The notes beneath the pieces are model-generated. The model had not been told where the DNA came from. It did no database searches and worked only from the letters and a program-made list of their open reading frames with translations. Of a stretch of 64,000 nt of DNA, positions 34,580 to 45,425 are shown piece by piece; within the stretch, counting starts at the first letter, position 1, and each line of letters starts with the position of its first letter. The stretch is taken from positions 2,542,001-2,606,000 of the forward strand of contig JAGMUV010000007.1 of assembly GCA_020744425.1 (NCBI GenBank). The letters run 5' to 3'. The DNA is from Dactylonectria macrodidyma. Lineage: Eukaryota; Ascomycota; Sordariomycetes; Hypocreales; Nectriaceae. The position numbers were made by a program, and so were the translations under genes.

Positions 34580-37500
34580 TCAGGCGAACTTTTGCTTGAG
34601 CTTTTGGAACATGCTGCTCAGTCGCTTCTTCTTCTTGGTCTCGACCTTGGAGGTCGAGCCATTGGCGGAAGACTCCTCGGCCTTGGAGCCATTCTCAGCT
34701 GCCTTGGAGCCATTCTCGGTGGCCTTAGTGCCGTTCTCAGTGCTCACGACTGGGGTCTCGGTGCTTGCGACGGGGGTCTCGGTCTTGACTGCTTCAGTCT
34801 TAACTTCCTCGGTCTTGACCTCCTCAGGCTTGGCCTCCTCGGTCTTGGGGGCTTCAGGCTTTGTCTCTGCTTCGGCGGGAACAGGCTTGACCTCCTTGAG
34901 GAGCTCGGCCTCAACAGTCTTCTTATCCTCAACAGCCTCGGTGTTGGCAGCTGCCTCAGGGCTCTTCTCGGCCTCGATGATGGATTCCTTCACCTCGACC
35001 GGGACCACAGGGGAGACCTCGGGTTTCACCTCTGCCTCAGTGGCGACAGGCTTAACCTCCTGGAGGAGCTCGGCCTCGACAGCCTTCTTGTCCTCGACAG
35101 CCTCAGTGTTGGCGGCTGCCTCAGGGCTCTCCTTGGCCTCGATGATGGATTCCTTCACCTCAACTGGAACCGCGGTGGACACCTCGGGCTTGGTCTCAGA
35201 AACCACAGCCTCCTCAACGGGTGCGCTCTCCTTCACGGGTTCAGGAATATCTTTGGCGACTGAGGGAGTCTCGTCCACAACAGGAGTCTTGCTTTCCACA
35301 GTCTCCGTAGCTACGAGGTAAGCGGCAATGGCAGCACCACCAGCGGTGGCTGCAATGGCAGCAATATCGGAATCAGGCTCGATCTCCTTCTTGTCACTGC
35401 CATCAGAGGTGACAGCAGCCGCGGGAACCTTCTCCTTGAGCTCAGCCTCAACCTCAGCCTTCTCCTTGACCTCCTCCGGCTCAGCGCTTGCCTCAGGGGT
35501 GACATTGGCCTTCTCTTGGCTCTCCTTGACAATCTCGGGGACCTCGGGGGCCTTGGTCTCAAGGGGAACCTCGCCAGCCAACGCGGCCGTGGTAGAGGTC
35601 GGGGCGACGGAAGAGATGGTTACATCATTGACATCGGCGACAGGGAGACTGGACTCGGGAATGGTGTTGCTCGAAACTGGGGGCAGCTCGGTCTCGATGC
35701 CGGGTAGAGCATCGCTCTTCTCGTAAGACTCCTTATCGAGCTTGACGTACTTGTCGGTGCTCTGGGCAGCGATAGTCTCAGGAATCTTCTCGCCGGGTTG
35801 GAGGTTGATGGGGTTAACACCGCCCTCAGAAGCAGGCAGAGGGTTGATACCAATGGGCTTGTCGAGCTCGGTAGCGGGGGTGGCAGGAAAGCCGCCAGGG
35901 ATATCAGTTGGAGTTGGCTTTGGCAAGTCGTCAGGCACGACCGCAGACTCTACAGGCTTCTCGGTCTCGACGGGAGCCTCGGCGGACTTCTCGTTGATGA
36001 CCTCTTCTTCTACAGGCTTGTTCTCGGCGGGAGGCGCGATAGAAGTCTCGACAGCCTTCTCGTCAATTGCCTTGGTCTCGGCCTCAAGGGCCTTATTCTC
36101 AAACGGTTGCTCGGCAGCCATGGCAGCGGTAGAAGAAGCGGGGGTTACAGAGTTGATAACTGCAGCGGTGGGAGCTGCTGTGGTGATTTGCTCGGGTGTG
36201 AGGAAGTTGTTGACGTTGCCTTCTAGATCAGGCTCCTTGGGGGCAGACTCGTTGAGAACCCAGTTGTTGTCGACGACGAACTATTGTCAAGAGGTGAGCC
36301 ACAGCTTATAGACCAGGAGACTAAAGAGCAGCGATTGAGTTGAGGGGGAGGGGAAAGGTCGTTTATGGGGGCTGGGAACAGGGAACTGGAGGGGCGGGCG
36401 TGCGAGCGCGTGATGGTAAGAAAGGTACGGATGCACACTAGCGCAAGCGCCTCGACATGATGGCTATGCGCCGCCAAAGGATGCGCATCAATTCGGACTG
36501 GCCTGACCTGGACAGAAACCTTGGTCATGGGCTGAGCGACCAACTGCTTCACACCGCTTCACCCACTTGGTGCGCATTCCAACGCCGCTTTGGGAGCGGC
36601 CCCTTTGCGTCATACCGACCCTGGACAGCCTTGTGTGGGACGGGTTGCGCGCCGTCCGCAGAAAAATCGTGGCGGGTCATGACATGACGGACAGGGCACG
36701 ACTGGGCCATGGCAGCATCGACAGGGTCTGGGTAGTGCGCAATCCCAGCAGCTGCTCGAAATGAGGTAGGCGGGGCATGCTGGGATTTGCTAGGATGGAC
36801 GAGCAAAACGGACACCGCCATTGCGCAAAAAACCAGCTTAGGCTTAAAAGTCGAGCCCTGCAGGATGTGAGATGGATGGGCGCAACGCATGGCACAGATG
36901 CCGCAGTGGCGCCAGCTTCGTCTGTCAATCAATCGCCAGGCACGGGTGACGCGAGGGATGCGAGTGATTGCAGCGGCGGCACAAGTGCCCAACGCTGCAT
37001 CAAATGTGCATTTTTCATTTCTTTTTCCTCTTTGGTTGTTGCCTTTGGGGGATCGGCGAGAGGCAGCACGAGACCAACGGCATAGGTCACAGCGCAGTTG
37101 GAGCTTGCTTGGACCATGGGGGCGCCAGAGCCAGAGCAAAATGACAGGGTGCAGGGAAAGGGGCATCATGAGTGTGATTGGGGTACGGGGGGTCTCCGGA
37201 TGACGACTCGGGAAAATGAGACTCTGGAGGTAGTGGCGGCGTCTCGACATCTCCCAACATGACGCACCTTGTAGTAGATCTTTTCCGAGGCATCCTCCAG
37301 TTCCACTGACTTCTGGAAGATGTCTCCGTCCTTCTGGAGCCTGACGCTCTTGGTCCAGCCATCGAATGTGCCGGTCACGTAGACTTCCTCAGCGGGATGC
37401 TCCCTAGGTGAAGCTCGGGGTTAGCTTGGAACGTGTCTCAGACTGATGCAGAAGTGCTGTAGAGGCGGAGCGCCATGGAGATGTCTCTGGTTTGGTAGGA

Positions 37501-37701
37501 CGCATGGCGGGCCATCGTGGAGGAGTGGGATGAGAAAGCCGGAGCTTGAGACAAGCAGGCGCTCGCGTGGACCGGTTTTGGCAATGCGATTGGGGGTGCA
37601 TCGTGTTGCTTGCGGCGAGCGGCGTGCGACTGGGAGCTCGGGCGCGTAGAGGCCGACGCGTTGGGGATTGGAACGTACCACTTGAAGGTGAAGCTGCCCA
37701 T
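34580..37701 (-). CDS. CBM48 (AMPK-beta-like glycogen-binding) protein, Crp1/Mdg1-like, with acidic repeats
   Basis: A 619-aa protein. Exons: 37701-37679, 37403-37268, 36280-34580; introns of 275 and 987 bp, both GT-AG and in phase. Splicing joins MGSFTFKW to EHPAEEVYVTGTFDGW and then to FVVDNNWVLNESAP, restoring a complete AMPK1_CBM domain (residues about 1-90) with the GxFDxW and V(D)xxW landmarks. Yeast Crp1/Mdg1 have the same N-terminal module. The rest is a disordered Glu/Lys/Pro/Val/Ala-rich region; residues 417-471 and 472-526 are a 55-residue tandem duplication. A hydrophobic Ala-rich segment (about 359-377) could touch membrane. The end is a basic amphipathic patch (KKKKRLSSMFQKLKQKF) preceded by NGS/NGT-type repeats. 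The second intron is far longer than others here. The biological role is not known with certainty. Confidence 0.88.
34862..35191 (-). repeat. 165-bp in-frame tandem duplication, two units
   Basis: Bases 35191-35027 and 35026-34862 encode two consecutive 55-residue units that begin KPEVS and share the core VPVEVKESIIEA, SPEAAANTEAVEDKK and VEAELL-EVKPV. Only about 12 residues differ between units. Confidence 0.9.
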
Positions 37702-38710
37702 GGTTGCAATTATGTATTAGGTTCGGACGTTGGTTCTGGACAGAAGCGATGGGGGTGTGCGAGAGCTCGAAGTTCGTAAAAAAAGCGAAGAGGTGGACGA
37801 GTTTTTGTGGTTGAGACGGATAAGATGGTTGGGACCTCAGGCTTGTTTGGGAGGAAAACGGAGCGAGATGGCTGGTCTGGGCTCTTGGGGCCAGGTTCGG
37901 GGGTCTGGCCGCCTAGGTCTCCCGTTCAGTCGGTCGGTCGGTCTGGCTTCTGCTGCTGGGGGGAAACCGAAATTAAAAATAAAAAAAAGACGGTCGCTGG
38001 CGAGATGGACCAAAACAACACCAACCACAACCGCTGCCACCGACAACCGAAACGTCGGTCTGATGAGATATTAGTAGGCGGTCAAGTTGGGTACGATCTA
38101 GCTTGAGGCCAAAAAAAAATATATTTGCACCCAAGGTGGCAAAGAGCCTGCGAGGATGAGGCGAGGGCAGAGTAGCGGAAAAAGAGGATGGAAATGCCAA
38201 GCGCCAGTGAATGGGTGGGGGCAGTCAACGTGAAATGGTGTGTGTGCATGCAGCATCTAGACTAGGTACTGCACTGCGCATACCTATGTACACGACGGAT
38301 TACATATCACCAAGTTATGTACGAGTGGCGTATGCGTGCTCTTGGGTTGGCAGCTTGCTGCAGCATGCAGTACATACCTACATACAGTAGATACGTAGTA
38401 GATAAGCTGCTGGATAAATCATTTGCTGCAGTGCTTTACTCCAGTGACGGCTCATGATTGCCCAGTGGGAGATGTCCCAGAACATATATCCACCGCAAAA
38501 TGTCGACCTCGAGAAGATACTCTAAAGCAACAGCGACGGTATGTATAATACATGCGGGAGACAGATGAGAGCCGAGACAACGATTCAGCGATTGGATCCG
38601 TCTGCATTCAACGGAAGACGGATATGGTGACGATCCCCGGTTTTCCCAACGTCAGGCCTCCCTCCACGCTGCATGGATTACGCGAATCCCACCTTCATTG
38701 CACATGGAAC

Positions 38711-38731
38711 TGTGTAGTGTGTAGTGTGTAG
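38711..38731. repeat. 7-bp tandem repeat, three units
   Basis: TGTGTAG is repeated three times exactly, followed by TGTGG. Confidence 0.85.
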
Positions 38732-39985
38732 TGTGGACATCGCAATTCCCAATGCACCTGCTGACTTTGTGTATCCGTACTCGAACAAGAGTGCGAGGTG
38801 TGTGGATGATACGTACGCACTCCCCAACATGGTATCAGCTCCCTTGTCCATTTTCTTCTTGGTCACTCATCGAGATGAACCATCGACCTAGGCAGGCCTG
38901 ATTGCGGCATCCACAGCAGCCAGCCCGCAATCAGTGACTCTCGGGCAGAAAGGGAAAATGTTGGTCGACGCTAGCAGCCATGCGAGCCGAACCAGAGCAG
39001 TGATTGATGAGCGCTCAAGCACTTGATGGAGCTCTGATGAGCGACCACCAGCTTCTTCCAAGCCACCCGACCAGGGACACCCATGTGGAGGGCCGTAGTT
39101 TTTTCTCAATTCTGATGCTTTTCTGGCTGCTGCTGTTCCTGTAACCTGACCAGCCAACCAGCCCATGAAGTGGAGCATTGCATTTGGGAGGCTAATCTAG
39201 AGGCTCTCTGACGACATTACACCGTCAAACCATCAAACCGTACCCTCTACACTGATACATGAGCAATCCGATAACCATCCAGGTGGATGTGAGGTGTGCG
39301 TGTTGTCGTGGCTTGAACTTCCTGCACAGGTTGGTCTGCATCCGGAGCTACCGGATTCTTAGAGTCCAGGCCCATGCATTCGGCCACTAGGTACGGTAAC
39401 GGACAGGCCAGGGCACCACCAGTCCAGTCACCAATAATCAGTACTTCGTAATCGGTATCCCGTATCCAGTAGCCAGAGGTCGTGGATTGAATTTGATGTG
39501 AATTTGGTGGCTGGAAAAGAAGCATCGGAGGCTGTGTCATTCTGCTCCCTACCCTTATCGTACAAAACTCTCTTTGTGAACGCCAAATATCCACGACAAA
39601 TCCAACTCTGAGATGCAGCCAAACAAATCCCATGAATCAATCACCAGCAAACCCTTCTTTGAGGCGAGACAACGCCAGTAGGCACCAACCTACGGTGCTA
39701 GACTTTTTCTCGGTAGCTAAGGCAGCTAGGCCCCTAGCTCATTGCGGTCCACCGTGGCACTTTGTAGCCTAAATAACATCAACGCTAGCGATTCAGATGC
39801 GTGCATTTGGTGTTGATCACTTGCGACTCCCTACTGCTTCTAAAGTAGTCTTTGTAGTACCGATCATGATAGCACTGGTGCATTTTAATCAGGTGAATGG
39901 CGTTGGTTTATCAATGTGTTGTGTTCAAAGTGAGGGCTAGGTGGACGGCGCACAGGTGTCGTATGCTAATTGAACCCTCCTCCCA

Positions 39986-40489
39986 TTACAGCCAGAACGC
40001 AGAGGTTGCCCATAATTCCTTGCTCAACTCCTCTACCTTCTCTAAAATATCATACCATTGCTGCTCAGAACCATCGTCCGGTATTTTCTTTTCACAATAA
40101 CCAACCCGGATGCCCAGATGCAATAAACTGCCCACGTGTCCGAAGAGCCAATACCCAAATGCAACCTCTCCAAAAGTTGAGACGTGGTCCCAGGGCGACG
40201 GATTTTTTATCATCTCCAATCGCCACAGACTTGTGACTATGATTGTTAGAGAAATGAGCATGACGCAGACTGCCACATACTGATGTGACAGAAGCTTGTA
40301 TTTTAAGACTTCTTGAGAAGACTGTGGATAACCTCAAGTCTTGTATTTGGGGATAAAAGTAATCTGGACGTACTTGCATCGTTAATATTAGAGAGGCTGG
40401 GGGATGTAAATATACTGTTTCTCTGGGGTATATTCCAGTGGTGCGCATTGTGAAACGTCCGTCGTGGCTTGAGGCATTGTATTGTCCAT
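39986..40489 (-). CDS. possible small membrane protein (weak)
   Basis: A downstream reading (40318 region to 39986) has protein-like composition: a single hydrophobic helix (VAVCVMLISLTIIVTSLW) followed by a soluble 70-residue part ending EELSKELWATSAFWL. A plausible start (MDNTMPQATTDVSQ) lies at 40489 in another frame, with CTAAT/TTAAC branch-like words and several AG acceptors between. I could not find a phase-consistent join that I trust, so the exon structure is open. No family recognised. Confidence 0.28.
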
Positions 40490-42171
40490 GATGTATGACA
40501 GTTCTGTAAGCTGGTGTGAGAGATGGAGGAAGGAAGTTAGGGAATGGGTCGGGATAACGAGGGAAGAGTAAGTTTTAAAGAAAATGCAGACAACAAAAAG
40601 ATTTGGGAGAATACGGTAGCGAGAGCAGCCTAGAGGGACGTGACTACGAGATATTGTTAAAGTCGATGAGAGAAAAGACCCGTCGAAACCTGCGTAAATC
40701 CATAGAACAATGGGACATCTGAATAGCAGGTGTTGTGTTGAGATCAGTCTCAATTCACACCCTCACTTCACCTGCATATTGCCACACCCAGATAGTAATA
40801 TGTATGGGATCTCAGCCCCTGGAGCCAATTTCTTAGAATATTGCCTTCATTGAAAAATGGAAAGAAGAGTTAGTTAGCAGTAGACTCAACACTAGGTAGG
40901 ATGAATCGTGGCCAACTAAGAATCCAACAAGTCCCAGAGCTGAAAAGTTAAAGAGACTCAACCCGCCGAAACAGGCAATTTAATTGTCTTTTTAACTCAA
41001 GTTGAAGTAAAAAACTAGGCACATCCGCGTTCCTTAAATTCGACATCTGCTTCTCATCGGGAACAGGCCCTCCACTACATGCCAAGAACATCACCCATGC
41101 CTAGCAAGTGCTGATGTGTTGCAGTCATCAGAGACTTCGAGCATCTAAAACCCAGGCTACCCAAGCATAGCCCGATGGGATTTTTTATGGCTTTGCATTA
41201 TTATGTTACTCGGTCCTTGAGGGAAAGGGTGTTAAAAATGATTGGTCAATGTCCATATGAATCGCCGGTATGTCGAAGATCGAGTAACGCTCTTCTGTAG
41301 GTAGAGTTTTATCCTACCTGTGAGAAACGATTAGATAGACCTACCAACTCCCTGAATGCCACTGAAGTCAGATTCGGGTCGTATTAATTGTATGCGCCGA
41401 CAGCCAACATGGCAAACGAAGGCATCTTGACGGCAAGGTGTTTGCATCTGTCTGAGGAGGCAACAGAAACAAGTCTCAGTTCCCATACAGTATGGCGCGG
41501 ACACGAAAAGTAACATAGTGCACTTTATCCAAATTAAACTAGTATTTTAAAGGGCTGCTGAGTGTGTATCGTCATCAATGCGTATCAGTTGACTTGATAC
41601 CTGGCTTGACTTCCCACACAAATCTCCCCATATCTTTTCCCCTCCGTCTGCGAAGAGATATTCTTCAGTCCGTTAGTTAGTGCGACATCTGCGGAACACC
41701 TGAGCCGATAATTCAAATTTGAGATCTGGCCGACATTTTGAGCTATATAACACGACTTGCCCCAAGCACAGACGTGGCAGCAGTCTTACGATCATGTACC
41801 AACTCGAGGCGGTGTGCCAATGTCTACATCGTTCGGTGTCCTCGGCTAGGCGCTTGGCATTTGAGTCTGCAGATGATGTGTTGTACATGTACAGTGCAGA
41901 ATACTTGGCTAGTCGATTGTTACCATGCACTCATTCGTTCGGTTATCGGATGATTGTGTTTTCAATTTCATTGCAGCAAAACCATGCTCATTGCTTGTCT
42001 CATGTATTGGATGAAATATTTTGGTCGCAAACACCCAGAGGGGGGACCAAAGTAAGTCTTGCGTATGTACAATCATAAACTGGAGAATAAATAACAGAGA
42101 AACGCCCTCAAACACGGCGGCCCATTAGTAGTGTCGAAGAGCGAGTTGGGATTCACGTCCCTCTCGAGAGA

Positions 42172-43003
42172 CTACAGCTCCTCTCTGGAGGCAGTCTTCT
42201 CTTTCGTACCCTCTTCAGCCTTGGCCTTGAGAGCTTGCGTCTGGATGTCGAACTCGATCTTCTTGTCGTCTGGCCGAGTATGTTGCACCCAAGAAACAAC
42301 ACCGCCGTCCTCAGGCACAGCCTTGTACTTGCCCAGGTCGGAGAAGATGTCTGAGGATGAATCAGCATTAGCAACGAGCTCTGATTCGGTTCATTTTGTT
42401 CTCTCTTAGTGACTTACCCTTGCACTCGCTAGCTTCTGCGGCCCACAGCGGAAGAATTCCATATAGAGCACCGGGGGCGAAGATGGCAACTCGTTGTCCA
42501 TCTTGCGATCGGTCAATCTTGTCGGCCGGCGGGAACTCGATGACGGATTCCAACTCCTCTTCTTCCGTCTTGGGCTTGTCGAAGATGGCGAATAGCGCCT
42601 TTCCCTTGCCATCTGTCCGCTCCTCCTCCTCGATCCACTCGCGGACCAGGATCGGCAGCATGTCATAGTCCATCAACAGGATGTGTCGGTTGTGAAGATG
42701 GTAATCCATACCAAACCAGCCGCCCGGATATTCCCTTCCAGAAAAGACTTTCTTGAGGCCTTCGCCCCAGGGCTTCAGGCCGTTTGGCGGTGCCTCCATG
42801 AGATCATGGAGGGTGTACTCAAAGGCCTTGAAGGTGATCATGGACTCACAGGCTGGTTCAAAGGACGATATGGCCTTGGACGTGAAGGGGTTCTTCCAGT
42901 TGAAGCCTGCCACCTTGTCGGGTTGCGGCGGCTGGCGGAAGTTGAAACCCTGGGCCGTGCCAGCAAGTAATGCGGCTAGGATTGGAACTGAGCTGATCTT
43001 CAT
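42172..43003 (-). CDS. small secreted protein, function unknown
   Basis: A 254-aa protein with exons 43003-42418 and 42350-42172; one 67-bp GT-AG intron in phase. It begins with a clear signal peptide (MKISSVPILAALLAGTAQG, likely cut before FNF). The mature part has short aromatic-rich blocks (GFNWKNPFTS; YPGGWFGMDYHLHNRH; MDYDMLPILVREW), an acidic helix (KTEEEELESVIEF), FAPGALYGILPLWA, and a charged C-terminus (KAKAEEGTKEK). Only two Cys remain in the mature chain, enough for one disulfide. I do not recognise the family. Signal peptide, size and isolation suit a secreted or wall protein, possibly an effector (inference). An ATG at 43036 would bury the signal peptide, so 43003 is preferred. 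Confidence 0.8.
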
Positions 43004-45425
43004 AGTTGTGAGTGTATTTTCATATAGTAAAGACAATTGTGTTTCGGCAAGGCTAAATTAAGCTATATCAAACTGCAGCTCAGAGCGAGTCGATTGCTTG
43101 GAATTTGGAAGCGCAACAAAAAACAAAAAAAAAAAACTAACGTCAACTCAGGCCATTCTAAATAGTCCTCTGTCATTTGAAGACAGGCTGTCAAGAAGGA
43201 GATTGCGTCGCTGTCCTCATCGGACGGTTGAGGCTCCGGATTTCCTGTTCGGGACTCAAAGGTACGGGCGAGGGGTTGTTCGGCTAAGGTGCAAGAGGGG
43301 GAGGGAAAGGGGAGAAGTCATGGGTTTTGGGTTTCATATCTTGAGGCGAGGCCTGGTCTGGCCATCATGACACCACCAACGGGAAAATTATCAGACGTTG
43401 TTTTCTCTGATTGATGTATGGCTTGGATTTTGCGGCATGCGGTTTTGAGCAAGTCGAAGGCGCCAGCATCGTGGAGATTCTGTGTTGTTTCCGTACATGG
43501 TAGCATTCAGCACAGAGTAGCGTGGATCAATTTTAGGGGGCACAATCCCTGACTTCAGGCTCACCAGAAGCAAGACAGTGTTCCATTCGTTTAGCTCAGG
43601 TGTGAGTTTATTTTTAATCTTAGTTGGAGATTCACATCTCGCTCGCATGGACCATGGGTCAAGGGTATGAGCTCATTTGTCGATTTTAGCAGTTGATTTT
43701 TCTTCTGATCTTGAGGTGTTCTACATTGTAGGCGACGACATCGGAGGAAACAGGTTGTCCATGAAACTACGAGTAGCCTTAGATATCACACGCTAATGCT
43801 ACTAGATAGCTAGGTTGGAGAACCAATGAGGCTGATGCTGACGCTGATGCAGCCCGGGTTCACGGCCCGCAACCACAGACGGGTTCACGGACATTATCAC
43901 ATTATGGTATAGGGTAGGCACATCGGGAAGCGTGAAGGGTTCCCTGTTGTATTGGTCTTGGCGCCCAGAGGAGCAAATACGAGCACATCCATAGGAGTCA
44001 TAGGAGTATGCATAAAGCCTACCGGGGTGGAGTTTTCGCAGGTTCGTTTGAAATTGTTTCCAGTGCAGCCATCCGTGTTTCCCAGTGAGCCATGGTGGAT
44101 TCGCTCCGCCTTGGCTGGTGCAAGAGAGGCAGCCCAACGGGGCCAAAACACCCAGTCCCCCCTCCCCTCCCTTGTCGCGACTTCGCCCAGGCGCCTAAAG
44201 TCCCCAGGCCGTAGAAACAATGCCGATATACCCGCAACCCGAGCTGTGATGGAGGGCTTGGTACTGCACGATGTATGTACATCGTAATGAGTACGGTTCA
44301 GCGGAAGGCCTTGGGTGGATGGAGGAGGCTCTTGGCAAGAAAACGTGCTTCCAGGGGGGGTATCTCTGAACGTCCTCGATTGAGACAAAACGCCTCAATC
44401 GTGAAAAATGCAAGCCACCAGAGGTTGGGGGCTTCGAACTGGATCGATCGACACGATAGGCCGGCTCTAGTCTAATCCATCACTCGCTAATTCAGCAATT
44501 GATTCTTCATTTTAGGGGCGATCGCGCGCGTGTTTGACCAGGCCCCGATCTAATTAGGGATGGATTGTCTCCGGCTGGACACTCCCGCCATGCATTCCAG
44601 GCCAAAGGGTCTGATCCGCATTCCTGAGATTCAAGCCTGGAACAGTGTTGGCTTGTTGACTGGGTGTTGGATATTGATTTGTTCTAGACTCGGCCGCATC
44701 TGCCATCTTGGCGCCATAGCTGAACCTGAAATAGGCGCCGCCGTCAGGAGTCAAAATGCAGAACCCCCCCCCGTTTGGAGTTAAATGCAGAGGCCCTTTC
44801 GATGTGCTGGAGCAAATGGCGAGCCGGCGTTTGCGCACTGCATGTCTTGGCTCTCTCCACCTGATTCAGTTGAAGCAAAGAAAAATAAAAAAATGAGGCC
44901 CCCTAACGAAGAAAAGCCCCGGCCTCTTGCTGGCTGCTGCGCCGCATTCCTCCCCCGGTTCCAGGTTGGCATCATGAGTTATTAGTCTCGATCCATCCAT
45001 CTAGCCAGACCTACCCTTACTTCTTAGGTACATGGTATCCATTCAGTATAGCACGTAGCAGTTGTCGTCTGACCGGGGCTCCCGGAGGCTGAGGCAGATG
45101 GGATTATTCCCCGTCAGGTAAGGAGGAGCCGGGGAATATTATAGCATCGATGTTGTCAGTCTCCATCAGCCGATTCCCTCTACTACTACTTTGTACCTAT
45201 TCTTGGTCCCAGCACCCGACCTCTTTCTTCTCGCTCTACCTACCTTATACATAATACCGGTCATTCATTCGCATCCGCCTTGACTTTTCCTTTCTTTATG
45301 TCTATTTTCTTTTACGTATTTTGTCCCTGATCAAACCGCTCGCTTTTACCCGTATCCCCTCATCGGGAAGTTCTCTTTAGGACACACACACACACACACT
45401 CTCTCCGGGATAATAAGACATTCCC
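43004..45425. other. divergent intergenic region
   Basis: Contains the promoters of the secreted-protein gene (-) and the GH114 gene (+). The GH114 side has a pyrimidine-rich leader (about 45280-45420) with a CA dinucleotide run. No other gene was supported. Confidence 0.5.
45382..45399. repeat. CA dinucleotide microsatellite in the GH114 leader
   Basis: Nine AC units (18 bp), 27 bp upstream of the GH114 start codon, probably in its 5' UTR. Confidence 0.85.

Larger units (their letters stand above)
37702..42171. other. 4.5-kb intergenic stretch, AT-rich in its right half
   Basis: The left part is the promoter of the CBM48 gene. From about 39.8 to 41.9 kb the bases turn visibly AT-rich compared with the rest of the window. 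One weak candidate gene is listed separately at 39986-40489; nothing else could be supported. A 7-bp repeat is at 38711-38731. Confidence 0.5.

Noticed and set aside
34592..35321. 223- and 241-codon plus-strand ORFs over the CBM48 repeat protein
   Set aside because: Both are mirror readings of a Glu/Lys/Val-rich repeat, in two frames at once, with no start context or motif.
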